Source: a virus. From it: a stretch of 48,743 nt of DNA. The translations under genes and the position numbers were made by a program. The DNA is taken from positions 1 to 48,743 of the IMG/VR virus record IMGVR_UViG_3300044695_005834; one strand, 5' to 3'. Under the pieces are notes generated by a model that saw nothing but the letters and a program-made list of their open reading frames with translations, did no database searches and was not told where the DNA came from. Every line of letters begins with the position of its first letter. Within the stretch, counting starts at the first letter, position 1. Shown here piece after piece: positions 7,724 through 13,850 of this stretch.

Positions 7724-8224
7724 ATGAACGCACCCGATCCGACACCCGCACCGAAGCCCAAACGCATCGTCAGCCAAGCCTTCCGAGACGCCATGCGCGA
7801 GATCGGGCGCAAGGGTGGCCTTGTCCGCTCCTTGAAGAAAACCGATGCCGTGCGGAGAAACGCGCACCTTCCACCGAAGCCGGGGAGCCTTCCACGCGGC
7901 GAGTGGGGCCGACGCGCAGCACGCGAGAAGATGGCCGCGCTCGAAAAGGCTGGCCTGATGACGGCGGCGGACATTCAGAAACGCAACCCGCGAATCTCAT
8001 GCTCCAAGTCTTGCGGATTCGATTTCATCGCCTCCAGCGAAATGCTGGCACAGGTGGACAAAGGCAAGTTGGTTAAATGGAATTGTCCGCAATGTAAGAC
8101 CGTGAACGAGCTACGGATGCGGAAACTTTCGGCACGCTCGCAGGGATACGTAAGGAAAGTTCCGTCGAAACGCGGCGGATGTGCGGACAAGTCGTATCCA
8201 ACACAGGCAACCCCCTCGAAATAG
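7724..8224 (+). CDS. Basic zinc-finger-like protein, 166 aa
   Basis: Last gene of the rightward operon. A Pro/Lys-rich N-terminus leads to an AFRDAMREIGRKGG segment and basic helices. The C-terminal half has CSKSC (about residues 92-96) and CPQC (about 121-124), followed by a very basic tail. The pattern fits a zinc ribbon that contacts nucleic acid. Its GRKGG stretch recalls basic N-termini of other phage DNA-binding proteins. Function not assigned. Confidence 0.55.
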   Translation: MNAPDPTPAPKPKRIVSQAFRDAMREIGRKGGLVRSLKKTDAVRRNAHLPPKPGSLPRGEWGRRAAREKMAALEKAGLMTAADIQKRNPRISCSKSCGFDFIASSEMLAQVDKGKLVKWNCPQCKTVNELRMRKLSARSQGYVRKVPSKRGGCADKSYPTQATPSK

Positions 8225-8316
8225 ACGGCTCGATCCGACACTCGAAGTGTTTGCAGTTGCACCGACCAGAGGGGAAGTCTGGATCGGACATATCCACAAG
8301 GTATTCCTCCGAAGTG

Positions 8317-8337
8317 GTATTGGAGGGCACCCAATAC
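8317..8337. other. 7-bp hairpin in convergent gap
   Basis: GTATTGG (8317-8323) and CCAATAC (8331-8337) pair perfectly with a 7-base loop. It lies downstream of the rightward operon. No U-tract follows, so it is a weak terminator candidate at best. Confidence 0.3.
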
Positions 8338-8366
8338 ACACCAACGCCAAAGGGACGGATGGGACG

Positions 8367-8421
8367 TTTTACTGGAATCGGCCTTTTTACTGGGCCAGTA
8401 AAATCGGCATTCCCAGTAGAA
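8367..8421. repeat. Four-box nested palindrome of TTTTACTGG
   Basis: TTTTACTGG occurs at 8367-8375 and 8385-8393. Its inverse CCAGTAAAA is at 8395-8403, and a one-mismatch inverse (CCAGTAGAA) at 8413-8421. The two direct boxes and the two inverse boxes are each 18 bases apart and symmetric around base 8394. The last box abuts the stop codon of the HNH gene (8422). The array lies between convergent transcripts. It may be a protein-binding array, a bidirectional terminator or a recombination/replication site. Confidence 0.6.
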
Positions 8422-8709
8422 TCACCTTTTCGCTTCGTAGAGGAACCCTTTTTCATAAGCCTCGGCAACGTGCGTTTTGTGAATCTTGTCATGGCACTCG
8501 GCGCACACAGGGAGCCAGTGTTCGGAGGCGCACAGCAGACGACCTTCTCGGCCTGCCATGTGGTGAATGTGTCGCGCCTTTCGAGTTCTGAACTGGCACC
8601 ACGCCTCGCAGAACGCATGAATGGCGAGAAACGCAGCCCGCATCCGTAGATACTCAGCGGATTGCTTCGCCCGCTTTTTCGAGATTCGGCGTAAAGGGGA
8701 GCGTTTCAT
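8422..8709 (-). CDS. HNH-type endonuclease-like protein
   Basis: A 95-residue phage HNH-like protein. The N-terminus is very basic (RRISKKRAKQ). Cys residues near 34-38 and in VCAECHDKIH (about residues 69-77) would bind structural zinc. IHHMAGR (about 48-54) supplies the His pair typical of the nuclease core, with HDKIH as the third element. Small phage HNH proteins nick or cut DNA and some assist packaging or Holliday processing. It overlaps the helicase stop by 4 bases (coupled) and its 3' end abuts the palindrome array. Confidence 0.7.
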   Translation of the reverse strand: MKRSPLRRISKKRAKQSAEYLRMRAAFLAIHAFCEAWCQFRTRKARHIHHMAGREGRLLCASEHWLPVCAECHDKIHKTHVAEAYEKGFLYEAKR

Positions 8710-10700
8710 GCCTGTTTGTAGCCGAGTTCCGCGTAAATGTCCCGCCTCTTTTGCGCGTGCTTCCGCATCAGCCCGTGAAACGTGTCCTTGAAGTCGTAGA
8801 TGATCGCACCCTTTTTACCCTCGCAGATACGCAAGGCGCGGCCTGTCCTTTGGATGGTTTTCACTTCGCTCCTCCCGCCCGATACCATGATTAGCACTTC
8901 GATGCGCGGCACATCGGCACCCTCATCAAAAAGCGAGGTCGAGACGACACGGTTCAGCTTCCCGCTCCGAAAGTCGTCCATCGTCTGCTTCCGTTTCTTT
9001 TTACCCATAGCCGCATAGCAGGCCACCGCCCCCAGCAACTGATCCGCCATCCATTGCGCGTGCTCCACCTGATTGACGAGCACAAGGGTAGGTTCCGAGT
9101 GCGAGAGCGCAGCCTTGATCGCGGCCTTGTTGCGCTCCTGATTCTTCACGATGCCATGCTCCACAGCACACAGCCACGCGCATTGCCCCCATAACTGCCC
9201 CTCGTCGCCCTTGAAAAACTTACCACGCCAACGCACCATCTTGTCCGTCTCTGCCTCCACGATCTGCCCTGCCATGATGTCCGAGGCGTCGAGCCACACC
9301 ACCGAGGCACTTGAAAGAGTGTGGATGACGGATGCTCTGGAGATCGTGTGGATGTCTCGCCAGAAGTCTTGAAACATCGTGTCGCGTTCGTCGTTCCCTG
9401 TCTCAGGTGTCGCGGTGAATCCCCACACAGCACCGAGGCACGTAGCGATGGACTCGCCCCATTGAGGCGCGGTGGAATGATGACAGTTATGAACTAGGAT
9501 ACCGTTTGCGAAATAGTTGTGCTCACACTCAACTTCGAGATTATAGACAACACCGCCTGAACACACTCCTCCAAATGTTCCATCACTTGTTTGTTCTTGA
9601 ACCGCAACATCGTCCACCCTAGCCCACGCAAAAGCTCCTCCTTCTTCGTATCTTGGGCTTGCCGTGAAAGTAGTCCGTGACTCAGGCCGTCCACTTCGAT
9701 CCCTATTTTCAGAAGAGGGTGAGCAACGTCTATCTTGTAGCAGGTTGGGTATCCGTTGCCCCTTTTGATTCCCGTTGGGACGGCATACGAGATCGCCCAC
9801 CCCAAAGCGTTCGCTAGTCGCATTTCTGGCGCAGTTGGTGGCCGTCCGTTCCCTCCCCTCACGAAAGGGCGATGCCCCATAGCCCGCAGCGTCATAGACA
9901 TTTTCTCCCGCGCCTCTTTCTTCCGCATTGGGTTGTTCCTCTTCATTCGCTCCGAGGCATACTTCAGATTTGTTCGCGCCATTGTTTCTGACGAAACCTT
10001 TCTGCGATACTCCTTTGAACATCGGGTCGAACAATAAACCCCGATTCCCTTCACTACCCTGTCCCGTTGATACTTGGAAAAGAGCGTTACTTCCTTGTGG
10101 CACCATTTGCAGTTTTGAGTGTTCACACGTGGTGAGTCTTAGCACCATTGAGCCGCTTTGCAAGTCTTTTGCCTTCTCGTATTTTTCACCCGTCCAGAAA
10201 GGATGTTCTGGCGTGCAATATATCACGCCTCCACTGAATGTTACGCGCACCAATCTTTGCGTCACCCGTTTGGATGTTCTTGTCACCTTCCTGAGTTGGA
10301 TCGAGTCGGTGTCATGGCAGAACGTCTCAACGTAGTCGCCAACTTGTATGTCCTCAATTTTCGCCCCGCTCACAAGCGTTCCAGCGGGAAAGCATTCATC
10401 CACAACCAGCACGTCTCTGTCGCTCCAATCGGTATTCGCAGCCGCACAGCGGATCTTCACGTCGAGGTTTGCCGTAGCGGGAAACCCGTCGAGTGCGCGG
10501 CGGGCCTGCTCGCATTGCTCGATGGTGTTTGCCATCCACCCCACGCGCACGGGTCGCTCGCGCACCTTGGCCGAGATCACAGCGTCGAGTGCGCCCGCAG
10601 CGATGACGGTCTTGCCCGATCCCGCAGGTGCCACGATGCACGCCCGCCGCTTTCGGGAAATCCACGCGACGGCTTGAGCCTGTTCTGGACGGAGTATCAT
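8706..10700 (-). CDS. SF2 DEAD/DECH-box helicase interrupted by an intein
   Basis: A 664-residue precursor. The host protein is a superfamily-2 ATPase. Motif I is APAGSGKT (24-31). Motif II is split as DE (101-102) and CH (406-407). Motif III-like is FTATP (428-432), and the second RecA domain has STSLFDEGADVP (587-598) and motif VI QRTGRALR (617-624). Removing the intein (103-405) yields a helicase of 361 residues, normal for phage SF2 enzymes that remodel DNA in replication or recombination. It follows a 71-aa gene (4-base overlap) and precedes the HNH gene. Without splicing the DECH box is split, so activity should depend on splicing. Confidence 0.9.
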   Translation of the reverse strand: MILRPEQAQAVAWISRKRRACIVAPAGSGKTVIAAGALDAVISAKVRERPVRVGWMANTIEQCEQARRALDGFPATANLDVKIRCAAANTDWSDRDVLVVDECFPAGTLVSGAKIEDIQVGDYVETFCHDTDSIQLRKVTRTSKRVTQRLVRVTFSGGVIYCTPEHPFWTGEKYEKAKDLQSGSMVLRLTTCEHSKLQMVPQGSNALFQVSTGQGSEGNRGLLFDPMFKGVSQKGFVRNNGANKSEVCLGANEEEQPNAEERGAGENVYDAAGYGASPFREGRERTATNCARNATSERFGVGDLVCRPNGNQKGQRIPNLLQDRRCSPSSENRDRSGRPESRTTFTASPRYEEGGAFAWARVDDVAVQEQTSDGTFGGVCSGGVVYNLEVECEHNYFANGILVHNCHHSTAPQWGESIATCLGAVWGFTATPETGNDERDTMFQDFWRDIHTISRASVIHTLSSASVVWLDASDIMAGQIVEAETDKMVRWRGKFFKGDEGQLWGQCAWLCAVEHGIVKNQERNKAAIKAALSHSEPTLVLVNQVEHAQWMADQLLGAVACYAAMGKKKRKQTMDDFRSGKLNRVVSTSLFDEGADVPRIEVLIMVSGGRSEVKTIQRTGRALRICEGKKGAIIYDFKDTFHGLMRKHAQKRRDIYAELGYKQA
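9486..10394 (-). mobile_element. Intein in helicase motif II (residues 103-405)
   Basis: Splicing elements are complete. Block A begins with Cys103 (CFPAGTLVSGAKIEDIQVGD). Block B has TPEHPF (163-168) with the conserved Thr and His. Blocks F/G are VVYNLEVECEHNYFANG to VHN (384-405), followed by Cys406 as the +1 nucleophile. Between them lies a roughly 190-residue Gly/Arg/Glu-rich linker that does not resemble any in-frame homing endonuclease. That stretch is the out-of-frame reading of the nuclease gene at 9494-10126. Base composition is more AT-rich than in the flanking exteins, consistent with transfer. Confidence 0.9.
9494..10126 (-). CDS. Vsr-like (EDxHD/DUF559-type) homing endonuclease nested out of frame in the intein
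   Basis: A 210-residue frame offset by +1 from the helicase/intein frame, wholly inside the intein. An N-terminal CxxC (6-9) with CxxxC (32-36) looks like a zinc finger. A NUMOD-like basic helix pair follows (NNPMRKKEAREKMSMTLR, 64-81). The C-terminal domain has the Vsr/DUF559 nuclease pattern: Glu101, Asp133 (YKIDVA), EVDGLSH (144-150), Asp159 and LRF (174-176). These are the acidic and His positions of the EDxHD family known from fractured split-intein genes. The start is GTG 10126 after CTCACCAC. It also overlaps the intein's C-terminal splicing block. It probably cuts intein-free alleles to spread the intein. Confidence 0.82.
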   Translation of the reverse strand: MNTQNCKWCHKEVTLFSKYQRDRVVKGIGVYCSTRCSKEYRRKVSSETMARTNLKYASERMKRNNPMRKKEAREKMSMTLRAMGHRPFVRGGNGRPPTAPEMRLANALGWAISYAVPTGIKRGNGYPTCYKIDVAHPLLKIGIEVDGLSHGLLSRQAQDTKKEELLRGLGWTMLRFKNKQVMEHLEECVQAVLSIISKLSVSTTISQTVS

Positions 10701-10912
10701 TTCTTGGATAGTCTCACGACTTGGTTGATGAGTTCCGAGGCTTGTTGGAGAGCCTTTTCGTCGCTTCCCTTATGTAATCCCTGTAAGATGCCGACAAGCG
10801 CAGTAGCAAGCACCATCGGCACCACATCCGCCGCCCCCTCTATGAATAGGTATTTATCAACCGCAGCCAGAATGTCTTTCTCAAGTTTCACGAACAGTTC
10901 GTCCTTCCTCAT
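10697..10912 (-). CDS. Hypothetical protein, 71 aa
   Basis: A mainly helical, amphipathic protein with a hydrophobic middle (VVPMVLATALVGIL, about residues 29-42) that could be buried or membrane-associated. ATGA-type overlaps join it to the RHH-like gene upstream and to the helicase downstream, so the three are translated together. It may be a small partner of either one. No family recognised. Confidence 0.55.
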   Translation of the reverse strand: MRKDELFVKLEKDILAAVDKYLFIEGAADVVPMVLATALVGILQGLHKGSDEKALQQASELINQVVRLSKK

Positions 10913-11103
10913 GGCTTCCTCCTCAGTTCCTTCACCTGTTCCTCAAGACGTTGCACCCGCTCACATATCCCGCTGTCCTTCTCCCGCTCGATGAGGCGGC
11001 GGACGAACGAGGAACGGTTATCGCCCGCGAGCTTGGCCTGCTTCGTGAGCCAATCCGCAAGGTCTGGACACATGGCGATAGGGACGGAGATCAGTTTTCT
11101 CAT
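10909..11103 (-). CDS. Ribbon-helix-helix-like regulator, 64 aa
   Basis: Start at ATG 11103, overlapping the previous stop. The first residues RKLISVPIAM form a short basic strand. Helix 1 (CPDLADWLTKQAKLAG) and helix 2 (RSSFVRRLIEREKD) follow, which is the classic MetJ/Arc arrangement. The C-terminal LEEQVKEL would be a short coiled coil. It probably dimerises and binds DNA as a repressor, or acts as an accessory to the downstream helicase operon. Confidence 0.6.
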   Translation of the reverse strand: MRKLISVPIAMCPDLADWLTKQAKLAGDNRSSFVRRLIEREKDSGICERVQRLEEQVKELRRKP

Positions 11104-11276
11104 TTCTTTAGTCTGGTTACGAAGCCTGCCTTGCCGTGCTTGCCCTTGTTGGGTTTTGCGCGGGGGCCGAACAGTTGCTCGTAGGAGATACGCGCAGCTT
11201 CCTTGGCCGAGATTCCGCACTTCCTCGCGGTGGTGGCCGAGCCTTGGATGCGTGTGGGTAGGTTTTCGCGTGTCAT
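11100..11276 (-). CDS. Small basic protein, 58 aa
   Basis: Starts at ATG 11276, which overlaps the upstream stop; its own stop overlaps the RHH gene. It is rich in Lys/Arg/Gly with a possible helix-turn-helix-like centre (SATTARKCGISAKEAARIS). It might contact nucleic acid. No family recognised. The longer upstream in-frame extension would overlap the neighbouring gene deeply and is rejected. Confidence 0.5.
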   Translation of the reverse strand: MTRENLPTRIQGSATTARKCGISAKEAARISYEQLFGPRAKPNKGKHGKAGFVTRLKK

Positions 11277-11620
11277 ATCTTGGAGGCGATGAAGTTTGCG
11301 AGTTTGCGCGGACTTGCGAACATGAGCGCAGCCCACCGCGCACCTTTCGGATCTCCATGCGCGTAAAGGGAAAGGCGATACATCGAACGCGCCCACCAGA
11401 GACGATGTAGCCAGTTCCTTCTGCCATGATTATGCAGGAACTCGCGCAGTTCATCCTTGCGGCGAATCAGGTCGAGGTATGCGTCTTTGTGGGAGCGGAT
11501 GACGAGCACGTTTTCGGTGCCGTTGTCCACCCACACCATGCCAGTTGCGGTGGCGGTTTTGAGGCAGCAGGCACAGCGGTAAAGCCTGCCTTGGTGGTGG
11601 TTGGTTGGGTTCTTTTTCAT
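11273..11620 (-). CDS. Hypothetical protein with short Cys pair, 115 aa
   Basis: ATG 11620 follows TTTACAC and is preferred over a start 12 residues upstream. A CACC pair near residues 16-19, after a His-His, could hold zinc with other ligands. The rest is helical and rich in aromatic and Arg residues (RRNWLHRLWWARSMYRL). Overlaps the next gene by 4 bases. Function unknown. Confidence 0.5.
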   Translation of the reverse strand: MKKNPTNHHQGRLYRCACCLKTATATGMVWVDNGTENVLVIRSHKDAYLDLIRRKDELREFLHNHGRRNWLHRLWWARSMYRLSLYAHGDPKGARWAALMFASPRKLANFIASKI

Positions 11621-11674
11621 GTGTAAATAGGTCGCGCCAGCCACCTTTCGGTGCAACTGCCGCCCGTGACGGCT

Positions 11675-11941
11675 TTACCCACCAGTTAAAGTAGGAGTCG
11701 CGGGCGGGTGCGTATGCACAGCGCGGTTATTAAGTTCTTTCAGTTCTTCGGCTTTAACGAGTTCCGTGAATCGGTTCACGGCGCGGCCGTAATCGTCAAT
11801 CTCGCTCTTGCCGTCATCACCTTCGGGCAAGTCTCTTTCGATTGCGGCGGCAAGTTCATTTTCCGCATCAGCCAATGCGCGGCGAGCGGATTGCAGGGGT
11901 GTAGGTTGCGAGGGAGGAATGGTGAATAGTTCGTCGCTCAT
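11675..11941 (-). CDS. Hypothetical protein, 88 aa
   Basis: An acidic, helical protein (ARRALADAENELAAAIERDL) with a Pro/Thr-rich, probably unstructured C-terminus. It overlaps the VRR-NUC stop by 4 bases (coupled). No motif recognised; it could be a small adaptor. Confidence 0.5.
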   Translation of the reverse strand: MSDELFTIPPSQPTPLQSARRALADAENELAAAIERDLPEGDDGKSEIDDYGRAVNRFTELVKAEELKELNNRAVHTHPPATPTLTGG

Positions 11942-12342
11942 GGGTTCAGATGCTTAAGGATAAAGGACAGGGTGGTGTCGAAGTTGAACGCGACGGTGAC
12001 GGGTATGCCCGCAGATTCCAAGTCCGAAATGCACTCACGCTGATCTTTACTGAGTGTCCCACCCTTCGCCTTCAGTTCCACGCAGCACACCTTCCCGCTG
12101 TGCATGGCCGTTATGTCGGGCCAGCCTTTTCGGATGGTGCTCGCCTTGTCGGTTCGGGCCTTGATGTAGGGGATGCCACGCCGCGAGAGGTCAGCGCAGA
12201 CGAGTTCGGACAGTTTCTTTTCCTCGCCCTTCGCCCACTTCGTCTCGTTCACGTCCTGCTCCACTGGCGCGGGCGGCGGGCCGAAGATGTGCGGGTTCAG
12301 TCGGCGGAACTCGGCGGAAGGTTCTTTGTCGTAGAATGCCAT
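11938..12342 (-). CDS. VRR-NUC domain nuclease
   Basis: A 134-residue PD-(D/E)xK enzyme. The VRR-NUC core is at residues about 55-125: a helix with SELVCADLSRRGIPYIK, then GWPDITA (catalytic Asp), VCCVELKAKGG (catalytic Glu-x-Lys) and the SKDQRECISDLESAGIPVTVA motif. Such nucleases in phages are thought to process branched DNA during replication or packaging. ATG 12342 begins 1 base after the upstream stop; an alternative start is 6 codons earlier. It belongs to the leftward replication block. Confidence 0.8.
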   Translation of the reverse strand: MAFYDKEPSAEFRRLNPHIFGPPPAPVEQDVNETKWAKGEEKKLSELVCADLSRRGIPYIKARTDKASTIRKGWPDITAMHSGKVCCVELKAKGGTLSKDQRECISDLESAGIPVTVAFNFDTTLSFILKHLNP

Positions 12343-12343
12343 A

Positions 12344-13210
12344 TCAGTTTTTCTCCACAAGTTTCATGCCGTAGTTGTTCACGCCTTCGGGGATGACCAC
12401 GCCCGCCTTTCGCTTCAGCTTCGTCCGCTTGAATGGGGTGTAGTCCACATGATGATGCCAACGGTTGAATCTCCACACCACTTCCGCCACGTCAGGGTGC
12501 AGCCGCTCCAGCATTTGCGACTTCGGCAGCGTGCCTTCCTTCGCGTAGAACTCCGCTGTGTTGCCTCCCTCCATTGTCTGTGTGGTGGCTTTTTCTTGCA
12601 GGAATGCGTTGAACTGAACGGTGCATAAGCCCGCTTTGAGAACTCGTAGCGAAAGGTCTGTGTCCTCGTTGTAGCGTCCGCGCCAGCGAAACGTAAGGTC
12701 GTTGTTTATCAGTAGGCAGGAGTAGATTCTTGTGTTCAGCACGTAGGCAGGGAGTGGTTCTTTTGCCTTGGCGAAGAAGTCGTAGTTGAAGCCCGCGAGT
12801 GCGATGTTTTCGTATCGGTCAAAGAAATCCTCCGCCGCTCTGAATATGGCTCCGTTCGTCACCTTGACCATGAGATTCCTGTTCAGTCGGTTGAAGGAAG
12901 CGATGTTGTCGTCCATCACCCAATGCCTTGAGGCACCGAGATAGATGCTGTGCGCCCAACAGAAGTTGCGGGCGGGGCCGGGGCCTTTCCCCTTTTCATC
13001 CCCCGCTTCATCGCACGCATCGTATCCCTGTTTGTATTCCTCTGGCAGCACCAGCACTTTATCGCTTCCTACCGCTTGCTCGTATGCCTCGCGCTCGCTC
13101 GCTTCCACTACGATCCGATACGGGACACCAATTCGTTCCAGTGCCTTGCTCGTCAGGCGTGTTTTCCAGCGTCCTTTCGAGACGATATAGACGGGATAGT
13201 TAGGATTCAT
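12344..13210 (-). CDS. TET-associated glycosyltransferase-like protein
   Basis: A 288-residue protein with the pattern of the phage TAGT family: YPVYIVSKGRWKTRLTSKAL at the start, GPGPARNFCWAHSI (about 77-90), HWVMDDNI (about 96-103; the DD would bind metal and nucleotide-sugar), NRLNRN, YNEDTDLSLRVLK (about 181-193), and WHHHVDYTPFK near the C-terminus. The family is predicted to glycosylate hydroxymethylated bases made by TET/JBP dioxygenases. No such dioxygenase is visible here, so the substrate is open: it may lie outside the window or be host-made. Overlaps the next gene by 11 bases. Confidence 0.75.
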   Translation of the reverse strand: MNPNYPVYIVSKGRWKTRLTSKALERIGVPYRIVVEASEREAYEQAVGSDKVLVLPEEYKQGYDACDEAGDEKGKGPGPARNFCWAHSIYLGASRHWVMDDNIASFNRLNRNLMVKVTNGAIFRAAEDFFDRYENIALAGFNYDFFAKAKEPLPAYVLNTRIYSCLLINNDLTFRWRGRYNEDTDLSLRVLKAGLCTVQFNAFLQEKATTQTMEGGNTAEFYAKEGTLPKSQMLERLHPDVAEVVWRFNRWHHHVDYTPFKRTKLKRKAGVVIPEGVNNYGMKLVEKN

Positions 13211-13457
13211 AGCGTAGATGCGATGCCTTGCGATGCTCTGCTTTCGGAAACCACAACGCCTTTTGCTTCGGTGTTATGATTTGACCTACCAGCCGAGCGA
13301 ACTCTTGCACGTCCTTCTCGTTGCGGAATCTGAGATTGAGCACACGGAACGGAGTCAGGTCGTCTTGCACGAACTCTGGCATACCGTTCCATTCTGCCTG
13401 CCAATCCGTCTGAGTGTCGAACAGGCATGGTTCCTCTTTTGGGTTCTCGTTGCTCAT
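13200..13457 (-). CDS. Hypothetical phage protein (MPEF/ITPK-type), 85 aa
   Basis: Starts at ATG 13457. A DWQAEWNGMPEFVQ motif leads to a single alpha/beta unit, RVLNLRFRNEKDVQEFARLVGQ, and ITPKQKALWFPKAE. This small domain resembles one I have seen alone or fused in phage DNA-modification regions. That fits its place immediately before the TAGT-like gene, which it overlaps by 11 bases. It may support base modification (inference). Confidence 0.55.
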   Translation of the reverse strand: MSNENPKEEPCLFDTQTDWQAEWNGMPEFVQDDLTPFRVLNLRFRNEKDVQEFARLVGQIITPKQKALWFPKAEHRKASHLRYES

Positions 13458-13458
13458 A

Positions 13459-13644
13459 TCAGTTAAGGCCAAGGTCTGAAGGTTCATCCTCGTCAATCTG
13501 TCCCTCCAGCCTGTCAATCATTCTGTTCGCAAGCTGGAGTTGGTCGCGCAGGTGTTTGATTTTCCAGAGCATCACGGCGGCAACGATCCATCCGCACAAC
13601 GAGAAGCCGAGCGAGAGTCCGCAGATGAAGTAGAGGGTGTTCAT
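13459..13644 (-). CDS. Small membrane-anchored coiled-coil protein, 61 aa
   Basis: One strong transmembrane segment (about residues 3-27, rich in Leu/Phe/Ala/Val) is followed by KIKHLRDQLQLANRMIDRLEGQ, a predicted coiled coil, and an acidic tail. This is a signal-anchor layout with the coiled coil on one side. It could be a spanin-like or replication-anchor protein; genomic context (replication genes) favours the latter weakly. Overlaps its neighbour by 4 bases. Confidence 0.5.
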   Translation of the reverse strand: MNTLYFICGLSLGFSLCGWIVAAVMLWKIKHLRDQLQLANRMIDRLEGQIDEDEPSDLGLN

Positions 13645-13850
13645 AGTTCTTCAGAGGTCTTTTCCATGTGCGCCTTCGTCATTTCAACAAGGTTCGGTTG
13701 CGTGTGCTTCGTGTTCGCGGCGATGATCTCTGGCTCCAGCATCGCACACGCTTTGCACACACGGCGATGTTTCTGTAAGAGCGCGTTCCGTTCTTTTGTC
13801 AGTCCCGCTATCTGCGCTATGGCTTCCTCTAGGGTGGCGGGGATGTTCAT
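13641..13850 (-). CDS. Hypothetical protein with CKAC motif, 69 aa
   Basis: A helical protein with a coiled-coil-like N-terminus (EEAIAQIAGLTKERNALLQK) and a CKAC pair near residues 32-35. Coupled by 4-base overlaps to the UvrD-like gene upstream and to the membrane peptide downstream. No family recognised. Confidence 0.45.
   Translation of the reverse strand: MNIPATLEEAIAQIAGLTKERNALLQKHRRVCKACAMLEPEIIAANTKHTQPNLVEMTKAHMEKTSEEL

Noticed and set aside
8179-8649. Plus-strand open frame across the TTTTACTGG array
   Set aside because: It runs antisense through the HNH gene, and its repeats come from the palindrome. Regarded as a shadow.
8706-10700. Frameshift in the helicase producing two pseudo-frames
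   Set aside because: Both ends of the intein are in the helicase frame with intact splicing blocks, so the nested frame is not a frameshifted continuation of the helicase.
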